DNA of 64,000 nt from Treponema vincentii (GCF_018336815.1 NZ_CP050497.1:2232001-2296000), one strand, 5' to 3'. Positions 45,741 to 55,169 are shown, numbered from the stretch's first letter. The notes: a model not told the origin generated them from the letters alone. Program-made: numbers and translations.

Positions 45741-48700
45741 CTACTTTAGCGTACCGGCAAAGAGCTTGAGGTACCGATCTACTTGGTATCCCGACTTGTG
45801 GATTGCCTCAGAAAATTCCGCATCAAAGCGGCAGTATTTTTCTACTGAAGCGGCTGTTTTCTGAATGCACTCTGCCTGTGTAACCGGCCGTGCGGCAGAA
45901 AGAAAGAGCATCGCTGCCATATCGTCGGCAATCAATTCCGCCGCTTCACGGTTAAACCACTTAATGCCGTCCCATTCGTGAATATGGAGACGGATAATAA
46001 CATTGGGATCCTGCGCCATCCGATGGACAATACCGGTTCGCCGGATAGATTTTTTTCCGCGGGCATTGTGCACATAATAGAGGTACTTTACCGTATCGGC
46101 TTTATTTTCAATAGGATCGATATCAAAACCGGTCGAACGAATCAGCGTCGTAAGTTTTTCTTCGAGGTGCAAAAAGGCAAAAAGCCTTCCGATATTTTCC
46201 TCCATCTTGTAATAAACGGCAATATCTTCAACAGCCATCAAAAATACCGAACCGAACGATACGAAAAGCTGAGAGGCCGTTCCGCACATTTTATGAATAA
46301 ATACGGTTACGGCAGAGGTTGCCGCAGTCAACGGCATTTCTTGTATCAGTAAACCTGAGGCGCAGAGGAGCAACCGGTACATACGTGCACGGAACAGCGT
46401 CAACAACCGCTTGACGGATGTTTTAGCTGCCGGAATCCCTGCCGCGAGAAATTGCTCGGCCTGATTACTACGATATGTTTCATCTAAAGCGGTCAGGAAA
46501 GCAGCGGCTAACGGTTCAAGCTTGTTGATAAACGATTGGATATGAGCTTCCGTCGCGTGTCGGTTTTCGGTATGCTTACAATCCTTTACCAGTTGAATAC
46601 AATTCTCCAATATCTCCTCAGAAACACATGCAGCAAGCGAATCGTAGAGCTTTTTAAATTTGATCTCGTTGATACCCATTGCGACATCCGCAACCCCGCT
46701 GCCTTTGAGCTTTTCGTACAGTTTCCGATATAGTTCATCCGGAGTGTCGGTTACCTCATGAATATTCAAAAACACTTGCGTTTCAAAACCGTTTAAGGCG
46801 ACAAACAAACCGCGCTCCGCAATTTCAATGCTTTTTCTGATAAACCACAATTTTGAATGCTGCTCCTGAAAAATCACAAACCGATTCGAGGTAACCGTCA
46901 GCTGTAACCCCTGCGCAAGCGTCCGTTGCACCAGCTGTTTTTCATCACCGGAGCCTTTAACGGCATAAGCGGCGGACATATTGATCCAGCCTGCAGCCCG
47001 TTCATATTTGTTGTTATAGAGGATGAGAGAACGGGAATCGCCGTACACGTTCGACCACGCAAAGACATTTTCGTTTACCTGCCCGTCCGTCCAAAAATCA
47101 TAGAGCAGGAAATTCTCTACACCGGAGAACAAACGGCGCTGCCGCATCAGCGGGAAAATTTCCCGACGGTGCCGCTCCACAAGACCGATGTTCACCTGCT
47201 CATCGTAATAAGCGCGGCGGTATTCCATACCGTATTTTTCTTCAAAGCCTTCAATTTGTCCGTGCCCGAACATCGGCAACCCCGGCATCGCAACCAGCAT
47301 AGTACAAACGCCGAAATATTTATCATCCCGCCCAAACTGTGCGACAGCGGTCTCTTCATCGGGATTGTTCATAAAATTGACATAGCGCTTCAATATTTGC
47401 GGATCGAACTCGAGGGTATTCTTGATAGTCATCCGGTATTTTGCGTTATCTTCTTTCTTCAGCATATTCATAAATGCGGAATTATACACACGGTGCATTC
47501 CAAGCGTGCGAACAAAATACCCCTCCATCATCCAAAAGGCTTCGGCTAACAGCAAGGTATCGGGAGCTTCAACTGCACAGCGGTCTACTACCTCACGCCA
47601 AAACTCTTCGGGCAGCCGCTTTTGGAACTCCTCTGTGGAAAGCGCAAAGCGAGAACGGCTTGCGATATCTCCTCCCCGACCCGGCTCAGGATACCACAGC
47701 CGCCGGATATGCTTTTTTGCCAGCACCATTGCCGCATCGAAGCGGATAATCGGAAAATTCCGCGCAACGTGCAAAATCTTCCTGATAACTTCTTCACGGG
47801 CTTCAGGATTGAGAAAGTCAATTTGAGCGGTATCGTTCCACGGCAGACCCGTTCCGTCGTTCCCGTGATAAATATACCGTGTATCGCCGGTATAGTGATC
47901 GACCCGTTTAAACACCACCGCACAATCCGTTTTTGAATAGTAATGGTTCTCGAGGTAAATCCCGACACGGGAATCGTGAGAAAGATTTTCTCCGTCAAAA
48001 TTATAGCCCGGGAAAGGACTTTCGCGGGTTTGTATAAAAAGATCAGGCCGCTCAATGACCCATTTTGAATCTATGCCGGTATGATTCGGCACCATATCCG
48101 CGGCAAGCCGAATACCGCACGCACCCGCACGTCTGCGCAGATTTTCAAGCGCTTCCCATCCGCCGATATCTCCGGCTATCTCATAATCCGTCAAACTGTA
48201 CGCACTCGCTGCCGCTTCCAAATTTCCGCATATCTGTTTAATCCGCGCACTTGCAGGGGAACGTTCCCACACTCCGATAAGCCACAGCGCATTAAAGCCT
48301 GCTTCTGCAAGGAATACAAGCTCCTCATCGGGAATTTGATCGAGGCGAGTGATAGAGCGCTGATACTTTTTGCTGAGTTGATCCAACCATACCAGTGTAC
48401 TTTTGGCAATCATCACAACATTCGGCATCCATTCCCGGTCAGCGCTGAACCGTTCATATTCCTGCGTCAGATCTTCAAAATGATAAGCATCGTGTCCGCC
48501 AGCGCCGCCACCGCCCTGCCAAGCAGCTTTCTCCTCTTCTGAAAGGATATCCTGACTTGTTAAGAGCCTACCGATAAATTCGCCGAGCAAATCAAGCCAG
48601 TGCATTTTGATATATTCAAGCTGCCCCTTCAAGCTAAACGGTGCATAAGAAACGGGGGCTTTAAGCAACGAAATCAGATCGATTTTTTCAGGACCGAATA

Positions 48701-49340
48701 CTTCGTTTTGAGACGCCCATTCACAAAGGCTGTCCCAAAAACAATTATACGAAGGATTCGCTGCAAGCTGTTCATCGGTAAAAAGAGGGTAAAAGGGCTG
48801 AAATGCGGGATTTTCATTTGCCAGTTTACACAAAATGAGTTCTTCAAACGCACGGTATTTATTTTCGATACCCGATACCGGATCGGTATTACAGAACCAA
48901 TCTTCAACCGTCATCGTCCCGCCGTAAACCTCAGCAGGAGGAAATTCGATACAAAATTCGAGTAATAAATCGTCGAGATCGGGCAACTGTTCCTTTGCAA
49001 GTTCCGCTTGCACAAAGTCATACCCGCTACTAAAAAAATCGGCGCGTACATCCCGCCGGTAGAGGCGGCACATATAATGGAATATTTCGTCGATGAGCCC
49101 CATCGCATTCAGTTGTCCTGCTTTTAAATACTGTTCTGGATGCACCGGCATCCCGAATGCGCCCGACTCGACAACCTCGTTATACTGAAAAGTAAAGGCA
49201 TAAACATCGTTGATATTCCGTATAATTACATTCCCCGTCGATGAAAAGAGCGTTTTTGAAAAACGGCATTTTTCACGTATATCACGATGGATATGAAATT
49301 CCATAGTTTGAAAAAAACTATCCACATAAACTTTTTGCAT
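45741..49340 (-). CDS. Very large alpha-amylase-family (GH13) protein
   Basis: A 1199-residue cytoplasmic protein with a GH13 barrel in the middle: region I DMVPNHTG near residue 415, region II IIRFDAAMVLA near 510 (nucleophile Asp), region III LLAEAFWMM near 575 (acid/base Glu) and region IV FMNNPDEETA near 640. The barrel is preceded by about 330 residues with no known domain and followed by about 450, mostly helical, also unknown. No signal peptide is present, so it probably acts on intracellular glucan or as an oligosaccharide or phosphorylase-type enzyme. GAGGATAAT precedes the ATG. It is divergent from the aldolase gene. Confidence 0.85.
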   Translation of the reverse strand: MQKVYVDSFFQTMEFHIHRDIREKCRFSKTLFSSTGNVIIRNINDVYAFTFQYNEVVESGAFGMPVHPEQYLKAGQLNAMGLIDEIFHYMCRLYRRDVRADFFSSGYDFVQAELAKEQLPDLDDLLLEFCIEFPPAEVYGGTMTVEDWFCNTDPVSGIENKYRAFEELILCKLANENPAFQPFYPLFTDEQLAANPSYNCFWDSLCEWASQNEVFGPEKIDLISLLKAPVSYAPFSLKGQLEYIKMHWLDLLGEFIGRLLTSQDILSEEEKAAWQGGGGAGGHDAYHFEDLTQEYERFSADREWMPNVVMIAKSTLVWLDQLSKKYQRSITRLDQIPDEELVFLAEAGFNALWLIGVWERSPASARIKQICGNLEAAASAYSLTDYEIAGDIGGWEALENLRRRAGACGIRLAADMVPNHTGIDSKWVIERPDLFIQTRESPFPGYNFDGENLSHDSRVGIYLENHYYSKTDCAVVFKRVDHYTGDTRYIYHGNDGTGLPWNDTAQIDFLNPEAREEVIRKILHVARNFPIIRFDAAMVLAKKHIRRLWYPEPGRGGDIASRSRFALSTEEFQKRLPEEFWREVVDRCAVEAPDTLLLAEAFWMMEGYFVRTLGMHRVYNSAFMNMLKKEDNAKYRMTIKNTLEFDPQILKRYVNFMNNPDEETAVAQFGRDDKYFGVCTMLVAMPGLPMFGHGQIEGFEEKYGMEYRRAYYDEQVNIGLVERHRREIFPLMRQRRLFSGVENFLLYDFWTDGQVNENVFAWSNVYGDSRSLILYNNKYERAAGWINMSAAYAVKGSGDEKQLVQRTLAQGLQLTVTSNRFVIFQEQHSKLWFIRKSIEIAERGLFVALNGFETQVFLNIHEVTDTPDELYRKLYEKLKGSGVADVAMGINEIKFKKLYDSLAACVSEEILENCIQLVKDCKHTENRHATEAHIQSFINKLEPLAAAFLTALDETYRSNQAEQFLAAGIPAAKTSVKRLLTLFRARMYRLLLCASGLLIQEMPLTAATSAVTVFIHKMCGTASQLFVSFGSVFLMAVEDIAVYYKMEENIGRLFAFLHLEEKLTTLIRSTGFDIDPIENKADTVKYLYYVHNARGKKSIRRTGIVHRMAQDPNVIIRLHIHEWDGIKWFNREAAELIADDMAAMLFLSAARPVTQAECIQKTAASVEKYCRFDAEFSEAIHKSGYQVDRYLKLFAGTLK

Positions 49341-49497
49341 ATATTATCCTCGTATGTGCTAATTATATGCCGAAAATCCGAATATGTGAAGCTAGGCTAG
49401 CGTTTTTCACATTCATAAGATATACTAATAGATAGAGTTTAGTTTTAAATGCTAAATTATGCTCAATTTTAAAGAATGCTATTTTGCAGGAGGTTTT

Positions 49498-50388
49498 ATG
49501 ATGGACAAGCAAAAAATAGAACGGATGCACACCGGTAAAGGATTTATCGCAGCCCTTGATCAGAGCGGCGGTAGCACACCTAAGGCCTTAGCTGCCTACG
49601 GTGTCGGGAAAGATGCCTACTCCAATGAAAAAGAGATGTTTGATATGGTGCATGCCATGCGCACGCGGATTATCACCAGCAAAGAATTCGATAAAAAACA
49701 CATTCTCGGCGCTATTCTTTTTGAACAAACGATGGATCGCGATATCGAAGGCATTCCTACGGCAGATTACCTGTGGGATAAACGCGGCGTTCTTCCGTTC
49801 CTAAAGGTCGATAAGGGACTTGCAGACTTAGCTGAAGGTGTTCAGATGATGAAGCCGATGCCCGATTTGGAAGCATTGCTGCAGCGCGCTGTACAGAAGC
49901 ATATCTTCGGTACAAAAATGCGCTCTGTGATAAAGGAAGCAAATCCGGCCGGTATCAAAAAAGTTATCGACCAGCAGTTCGAAATCGGGCTACAGATTGC
50001 AAAGCATGGATTAGTACCGATTATCGAGCCGGAAGTAGACATTCACAGCCCCGATAAAGCAAAGTGCGAAGATATTCTAAAACAAGAAATTCACGACCAC
50101 ATTGCAAAATTGCCGAAGGATGTATTGATTATGCTCAAACTGAGTATCCCGACGCAGGCAGACCTGTATAAAGAGTTTATCGACCATCCGCAGGTTGTGC
50201 GTGTCGTTGCGCTTTCGGGCGGCTACAGCAGAGAAGAAGCCAATGCCCTGCTGGCAAAGAACCACGGCATGATTGCAAGCTTCTCCCGTGCCCTTGCTGA
50301 AGATCTCCGCGCACAACAGTCGCAAGAAGAATTCGACAAAACGCTCGCTGCTGCGATTAAGAGTATCTACGACGCTTCGATTACATAA
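49498..50388 (+). CDS. fda: Fructose-bisphosphate aldolase, class I
   Basis: Cleaves fructose-1,6-bisphosphate in glycolysis by a Schiff base, about 297 residues, the bacterial class I size. Visible: [23 protein letters not shown] near the N terminus, [11 protein letters not shown], a central IIEPEVDI and the probable Schiff-base Lys in [12 protein letters not shown] near residue 212, then [22 protein letters not shown] before ATG-ATG sets the start at 49498 or 49501, although the frame opens at 49459. Its own promoter carries TATACT at 49421-49426 with a weak -35. A palindrome (GCTAG-G-CTAGC) lies upstream of the promoter. Confidence 0.95.
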   Translation: MMDKQKIERMHTGKGFIAALDQSGGSTPKALAAYGVGKDAYSNEKEMFDMVHAMRTRIITSKEFDKKHILGAILFEQTMDRDIEGIPTADYLWDKRGVLPFLKVDKGLADLAEGVQMMKPMPDLEALLQRAVQKHIFGTKMRSVIKEANPAGIKKVIDQQFEIGLQIAKHGLVPIIEPEVDIHSPDKAKCEDILKQEIHDHIAKLPKDVLIMLKLSIPTQADLYKEFIDHPQVVRVVALSGGYSREEANALLAKNHGMIASFSRALAEDLRAQQSQEEFDKTLAAAIKSIYDASIT

Positions 50389-50404
50389 TCGACCTGCCGC
50401 ATAA

Positions 50405-50563
50405 GCAATTCATGGGGCTGTCCAAAAACTTCAGTTTTTGGACAGTTTCCTTAGATTTAGATGCGACGTTTAAAATTAAGTCATTACTGTATAAAGACTT
50501 AATTTTAAACTCGACGGGGATATCCCGAAAGTAACCAACTTTTGGGACATCCCCATGAATTGC
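50405..50563 (+). repeat. GGGG[AC]TGTCC hairpin family, copy 3 (largest)
   Basis: An outer inverted repeat GCAATTCATGGGG (50405-50417) / CCCCATGAATTGC (50551-50563) encloses three hairpins: CTGTCCAAAAACT/AGTTTTTGGACAG (50418-50445), GTTTAAAATTAAGTC/GACTTAATTTTAAAC (50468-50510), and a 17-base pair with only wobble mismatches (50516-50532 with 50538-50554). It lies between fda and the AAA-ATPase gene. The stretch 50564-50758 holds nothing else I can support. Confidence 0.85.
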
Positions 50564-50758
50564 CCGCCCCATCCTTTTGATCTGAAAAAACGCTATGAAA
50601 CGTGTTCTGCGTTAGTAGGTACATAAGTTGATACTTGTTTGGAACCGCTATTCATGCGGAAAGTTCTAGATTATCATATACTAATGCCTGTTCTTTCCGA
50701 CCGCGTACCGATTTTTATGCCATTTGACTTTTAGAAAGAGCTGGGAGAAACATCGAAA

Positions 50759-50787
50759 TTGTCAGAGAAGACAAATCCTGCTATAGT
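50759..50787 (+). promoter_or_regulatory. Promoter of a leaderless transcript
   Basis: TTGTCA (50759-50764), 17 bases, TATAGT (50782-50787), then six bases to the ATG at 50794. No ribosome site is present. The geometry implies that transcription starts at the start codon. Confidence 0.6.
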
Positions 50788-50793
50788 TACTGT

Positions 50794-52509
50794 ATGAGCT
50801 TTCCACGAAAATTGCCGATCGGCGTACAGAGTTTTAAGGTGTTACGGAATGACCGGTATCTCTATGTAGATAAGACGGAGTATATCACTCAATTAGTAAC
50901 AAGCAGTCGTGTTTATTTTCTTAGCCGTCCGCGGCGGTTTGGGAAAAGCCTCTTTCTCTCTACATTATCTGCGTACTTTCTCGGGCAAAAAGAGCTATTC
51001 AAAGGACTGTACCTCGAAAAAGCTGAGGAAGAACAGGCTGCTCAAGAAAACCGAAGTGCATGGCAGGAATATCCGGTATTGTATCTGGACTTTAATACCG
51101 GTAACTATGCTGCCACTGATGATTTGAGTATCAATCTCAATAATCATCTATGCAAATGGGAAGAGCTTTATGGTTCTAAACCATCTGAACAAAACTTTGC
51201 GCTCCGTTTTGCTGGGATTATACAACGTGCATATCAGCAGACCGGCAAGCAAGTAGTTATTCTGGTAGACGAATACGACAAACCGCTTTTGCAAACGATG
51301 GGTGTAAATGAAGCATTGAATGAGCAATACCGAAACGAACTCAAAGCATTTTACTCCGTCATTAAAACCTGCGATGAATATATCCGCTTTGCCTTTCTCA
51401 CCGGCGTTACCAAATTCAGCAAAATCAGTATTTTTAGCGATTTGAATAATCTCCGGGATATATCACTGGAAAAACACTATGCAGGCATTTGCGGAATCAC
51501 CCAAAAAGAATTGGAAGCAAATTTTCAACCTGAAATACAAGTGCTTGCCGATGAGCAAAGCTTAACCTATCAGGAAACATTGACCGCCTTGCAGCAATGG
51601 TATGACGGATACTGTTTTTCACCTGCAGGGGAAGGCATGTATAATCCGTTTAGCTTATTAAATGCGTTTGCAAAGGAGCGATTCGGAAGCTACTGGTTTG
51701 AAACGGGAACGCCGACGTTTTTGGTCAATTACCTCAAAGAAACACACTACTTTATTCCTGACTTGGATGGAAATATTGAACTTGATGAAGAAGGCTTGCA
51801 AACCTATCGGGCGGTAGCACAGGATACGCTTCCTATTCTGTTTCAAGCGGGATACCTGACTATCAAAGAATATATAAAAGATGTACGGCTGTATCGGCTG
51901 GGCTTTCCGAATAATGAGGTACGGTACGGTTTTTTGCATAATCTTTTACCAGCGTATTCAGGTTTACCGCTCGGTGATACAGGCAAGTCGGTATGGCAGT
52001 TTGTACAAGACATCCGTGAGGGGAAAGTTGACTCTTTTATGGAACGGATGCAAGCGATTATCTCAAGCATACCGTATGATATTAGCGAAGGAAACCTCAC
52101 AATCAGAATCGCCATGGATGGCGATGGTTCCATGCAGAAACAAGTTTGCCATGCAAACTTGCAGCTCAAAGATGTACACGGATGTACATCTTTGAGCAAG
52201 CTGCGGGAGCAAAACTATCAGACTGCGGTGTACCTTATCTTTGCACTGATGGGGCAGTTTGTGCAGACGGAAGTGCAGTGTTCGACAGGACGGACTGATT
52301 GTATTGTACAAACAGTGGATGCTGTGTATATCTTCGAGTTTAAACTCTCCGGAAATGGCAGTGCGGAAGATGCAATCGCGCAAATACAAAAGCAAAACTA
52401 CATCGCAAAGTATAAGACAGAGGGAAAAAAGATTGTGCTGATTGGGACGAGCTTCAGTGAAGAAACGAGGACGATTAAGGATTGGAAAACCGAGGTGCTT
52501 GAAAAATAA
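50794..52509 (+). CDS. AAA-ATPase-like / PD-(D/E)XK nuclease-like protein
   Basis: A 571-residue protein of the AAA-ATPase-like plus DUF1703 family, often multicopy in treponemes and Bacteroidetes. The N-terminal ATPase has RPRRFGKSLFLSTL (Walker A-like) near residue 46 and VVILVDEYDKPL (Walker B) near 158. The C-terminal nuclease-like domain has GRTDCIVQTVDAVYIFEFKL, matching the D...ExK pattern. Function is unproven; it may belong to mobile or defence genes. About 40 residues between SEGNLTIRI and REQNYQTAVYLIF look inserted, and their DNA is three palindromes in a row. The start is set by the promoter geometry. Confidence 0.85.
   Translation: MSFPRKLPIGVQSFKVLRNDRYLYVDKTEYITQLVTSSRVYFLSRPRRFGKSLFLSTLSAYFLGQKELFKGLYLEKAEEEQAAQENRSAWQEYPVLYLDFNTGNYAATDDLSINLNNHLCKWEELYGSKPSEQNFALRFAGIIQRAYQQTGKQVVILVDEYDKPLLQTMGVNEALNEQYRNELKAFYSVIKTCDEYIRFAFLTGVTKFSKISIFSDLNNLRDISLEKHYAGICGITQKELEANFQPEIQVLADEQSLTYQETLTALQQWYDGYCFSPAGEGMYNPFSLLNAFAKERFGSYWFETGTPTFLVNYLKETHYFIPDLDGNIELDEEGLQTYRAVAQDTLPILFQAGYLTIKEYIKDVRLYRLGFPNNEVRYGFLHNLLPAYSGLPLGDTGKSVWQFVQDIREGKVDSFMERMQAIISSIPYDISEGNLTIRIAMDGDGSMQKQVCHANLQLKDVHGCTSLSKLREQNYQTAVYLIFALMGQFVQTEVQCSTGRTDCIVQTVDAVYIFEFKLSGNGSAEDAIAQIQKQNYIAKYKTEGKKIVLIGTSFSEETRTIKDWKTEVLEK
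52108..52197 (+). repeat. Three palindromes inside the coding sequence
   Basis: ATCGCCAT-GG-ATGGCGAT (52108-52125), CAAGTTTGC-CAT-GCAAACTTG (52141-52161) and a 15-base perfect stem with loop CGGA (52164-52197; GCTCAAAGATGTACA left arm). The last has the same loop and closing bases as the palindrome at 33966. The reading frame stays open across all three. Confidence 0.85.
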
Positions 52510-52932
52510 ATTGCAGAGGCGATTGATTCCAATTATTTGGTGCGGGCAATGTATAAGCAGCAGCACAATATGAAGATTCCTAAAGAATTGATTCCGTACT
52601 GCCCGGTATGCGGCAAGCCGATGAATATGAATCTGCGAGCGGATGATACGTTTGTCGAAGATGCCGGTTGGCAAATTGCCGCCAAACGCCATGCCGATTT
52701 TCTTACGGCATACAAAAACAGCCGCATCCTCTTTTTAGAACTCGGCGTTGGAGCAAACACACCCGGGATTATCAAATATCCGTTCCAACACATGGCGGCA
52801 CATAATCCGCAGTCGGTCTACGTGTGCATCAATTACGGAGAGGCGTTTTCACCGCAAGAAATCGAGCAGCGTTCAATTTGCATCAACGGAGATATCGGTG
52901 AGGTGATAACGGAGTTGCTAGAACAGCATTAA
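52510..52932 (+). pseudogene. C-terminal remnant of a SIR2-like gene
   Basis: Directly after the stop of the preceding gene, and in the same frame, the reading continues IAEAIDSNYLVRAMYKQQHN. The CPVCGKPM zinc-type motif and NLRADDTFVEDAGW...LELGVGANTPGIIKYPF, typical of the C-terminal half of bacterial SIR2-like proteins, follow. The N-terminal NAD-binding part (GAGLS motif and beyond) is absent. An internal ATG at 52549 exists but no ribosome site precedes it. It is most likely a deletion relic left when the AAA/PD-(D/E)XK gene arrived or recombined. Confidence 0.7.
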
Positions 52933-53045
52933 CTTTTAAAAACAGCAGAAAACCACGGAAAATACCGCAGGATAGCATAATCATCTAATCTATGATAAAC
53001 TTTATCTCACTATACTAACTAAAAGATTGCCAGAGGGAGGCTATA

Positions 53046-54221
53046 ATGTTTAATTTTGTTTTTGATGTACCGGTAAAGATACTGTTCGGGAAAGGCAGTG
53101 TCGAAGGGCTTGCCGATGAGATAGTAAAATACGGCAATAGGGTGTTACTCTGTTACGGCGGCGGGAGTATCAAGAAAATCGGCCTTTACGATACGATAAC
53201 CGCACAGTTAAAATCAAAAGGTATTTTTTATGCGGAACTATCCGGCATTTCTCCCAACCCGCGGATAGAAGAAGTTGAAAAAGGAATCGCGCTGGTACGG
53301 GAACATAAGCTTGATTTTATCCTTCCTGTCGGCGGCGGAAGTTCCATCGATTGTGCTAAGGCAATCGCTGCCGGTGCGCACTATAACGGCGACCCGTGGG
53401 ACATTGTTACCCGGAAGGCATCAGCGGAGAACGTCCTCCCGCTCGGTACTGTCTTAACCCTTGCAGCGACGGGTTCCGAAATGAATTGCGGAGCCGTTAT
53501 TACTAACTTTAAAACCAAGGAAAAGCTCGGCTTTGAAGTTCCGCTTGTAATGCCTAAGTTCTCCGTGATGGATCCGTGCTACACCTTTTCGGTACCCAAA
53601 GCGCATACGGCTGCCGGTACTGCGGATATTATGAGCCATACCTTTGAAAGTTATTTTTCGTTGGACGATGGGGCTTACTTACAAGACCGGTTCGCCGAAG
53701 CGGTACTCAAGACTTGTATCCATTACGGACCCATTGCGCTGAATGACCCCGATAATTATGACGCCCGCGCCAATCTGATGTGGGCAGGAACATGGGCAAT
53801 CAACGGTTTGTTAGGTTGCGGAAAGATGACGATGTGGTCGGCTCACCCGATGGAGCATGAACTGAGCGCCTTTTACGACATTACACACGGAGTAGGACTT
53901 GCAATCCTGACCCCCCACTGGATGCGGCACGTATTGAACGACAATACCGTACATAAGCTTGCCGAATACGGCATCAATGTGTGGGGATTGCCCGCAGATG
54001 CGGACGTATACAAAACAGCAAACGCCGCTATCGATAAGACGTCGGAATTTTTTGCATCGCTCGGCATTCCGATGACGCTGCACGAAGTGGGGATCGGTGA
54101 AGAACATCTTAAAGAGATGGCCGAAGCTGCTGTGATGCACCGGAGCCGCAGCGGAAAAATCCGCGGTTTCCAAACCTTAACGGCAGCTGATGTTCTTGCA
54201 ATTTATAAGGCTGCGCTGTAA
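53046..54221 (+). CDS. Iron-containing alcohol dehydrogenase (butanol-dehydrogenase-like)
   Basis: NAD(P)H-dependent dehydrogenase of the iron-containing ADH family, 391 residues. It reduces aldehydes at the end of fermentation. It has the nucleotide-binding PVGGGSSIDCAKAIA near residue 95, ATGSEMN near 140, and metal ligands in GTADIMSHTFESYF (Asp, His), WSAHPMEHEL (His) and DITHGVGLAIL (His). The last residues (SGKIRGFQTLTAADVLAIYKAAL) match the BdhA/YqhD group. AGAGGGAGG precedes the ATG. The -10 TATACT at 53011 lacks a good -35. Rex control is plausible, but no operator is evident. Confidence 0.93.
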   Translation: MFNFVFDVPVKILFGKGSVEGLADEIVKYGNRVLLCYGGGSIKKIGLYDTITAQLKSKGIFYAELSGISPNPRIEEVEKGIALVREHKLDFILPVGGGSSIDCAKAIAAGAHYNGDPWDIVTRKASAENVLPLGTVLTLAATGSEMNCGAVITNFKTKEKLGFEVPLVMPKFSVMDPCYTFSVPKAHTAAGTADIMSHTFESYFSLDDGAYLQDRFAEAVLKTCIHYGPIALNDPDNYDARANLMWAGTWAINGLLGCGKMTMWSAHPMEHELSAFYDITHGVGLAILTPHWMRHVLNDNTVHKLAEYGINVWGLPADADVYKTANAAIDKTSEFFASLGIPMTLHEVGIGEEHLKEMAEAAVMHRSRSGKIRGFQTLTAADVLAIYKAAL

Positions 54222-54245
54222 AAAAAATTTGAAAATGATAGGAAA

Positions 54246-54302
54246 ATGGGGCTGTCCAAAAACTGAAGTTTTTAGACAGTTTCCTTAAGCTTTAGATGCG
54301 AT
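54246..54302 (+). repeat. GGGG[AC]TGTCC hairpin family, copy 4 (left half)
   Basis: ATGGGG followed by CTGTCCAAAAACT-GA-AGTTTTTAGACAG (54252-54279), then TTTCCTTA...TTTAGATGCGA, nearly the same as the left half of copy 3 at 50412-50465. It ends 12 bases before the esterase start codon. Confidence 0.75.
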
Positions 54303-54314
54303 AAGAAAAGTACC

Positions 54315-55109
54315 ATGGCACTTGTTTATACCGAAGTTTTTGCACAATCATTTATGCGTCCGGTTTCACTGTGCGCAATTATTCCGGCGGAGGACAGCGC
54401 ACCCGATGCCTCCGGTAACAAGCCGCAGGCGCAGGAAAACCGTCCGCTCAAAACGCTCTATCTGCTGCATGGGTTATACGGCTGCCATACGGACTGGCTC
54501 ACGCTCACAAACATACGGCGCTACGCAACGGAAAAGCATATTGCCGTCATCATGCCGACGGCGGAAAATGCGTTTTATATCGACGGTAAACTTCCCGGGC
54601 AGCAATATGGCGCCTTTGCCGGGGACGAGCTGATACGACTGACACGGAGACTGTTTCATCTTTCAGCGGAGCGGGACGATACCGTTATCGCGGGACTTTC
54701 GATGGGAGGAGCCGGAGCGATACGAGCAGCGTGTTTGTATCCGCAAAACTTCGGAGCCGCCGCGGGCATTTCCTCCGCTTTCTTGACGCGGGAGCAGCTT
54801 TCACCCGAACATCCCGTCTTTACCCCCGAATGGGCGGAGGGCATATTCGGCAGCATAGAGAATATGGAAAGCGAGTATAAAAATGCGGTACTCAAAATGA
54901 AAAAATCTATGCAAAGAAAAGTATACCCACGGCTCTCCCTTGAATGCGGCACATCGGACAGTTTAATCGGTGTCAACCGCGACTTCCACCGTTTTTTACT
55001 GGAAAACGGCATCGCGCATTATTATGAAGAAAGCGCAGGTGGGCACGAATGGGCGCTGTGGGACAGCGGAATTAAAAAGGTTATTAACCGTTTTTTTAAA
55101 ATCGGTTAA
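54315..55109 (+). CDS. Tributyrin-esterase / S-formylglutathione-hydrolase-like serine hydrolase
   Basis: A 264-residue alpha/beta hydrolase of the esterase-D-like family. LLHGLYGCHTDWL near residue 50 contributes the oxyanion hole. The nucleophile is in GLSMGGAGA near 131. The Asp is in CGTSDSLIG near 214, and the His in AGGHEWALWD near 247. No signal peptide is present, so it is cytoplasmic. Substrates of such enzymes are short-chain acyl or carbohydrate esters. The neighbouring sugar importer suggests deacetylation, by inference. No ribosome site is visible before the ATG. Confidence 0.85.
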   Translation: MALVYTEVFAQSFMRPVSLCAIIPAEDSAPDASGNKPQAQENRPLKTLYLLHGLYGCHTDWLTLTNIRRYATEKHIAVIMPTAENAFYIDGKLPGQQYGAFAGDELIRLTRRLFHLSAERDDTVIAGLSMGGAGAIRAACLYPQNFGAAAGISSAFLTREQLSPEHPVFTPEWAEGIFGSIENMESEYKNAVLKMKKSMQRKVYPRLSLECGTSDSLIGVNRDFHRFLLENGIAHYYEESAGGHEWALWDSGIKKVINRFFKIG

Positions 55110-55119
55110 AATAGGAAAA

Positions 55120-55148
55120 CCTCTAAAAATCCAACCGAATTTTTAGAG
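55120..55148 (+). terminator. Hairpin between esterase and sugar importer
   Basis: CCTCTAAAAAT and ATTTTTAGAG form a stem (55120-55148) without a following T tract. It shares CCTCTAAAAA with the terminator at 43094. It may be a weak terminator or leader hairpin of the importer operon. Confidence 0.35.
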
Positions 55149-55169
55149 ATACCTAAAAAAAGGAGGCAA

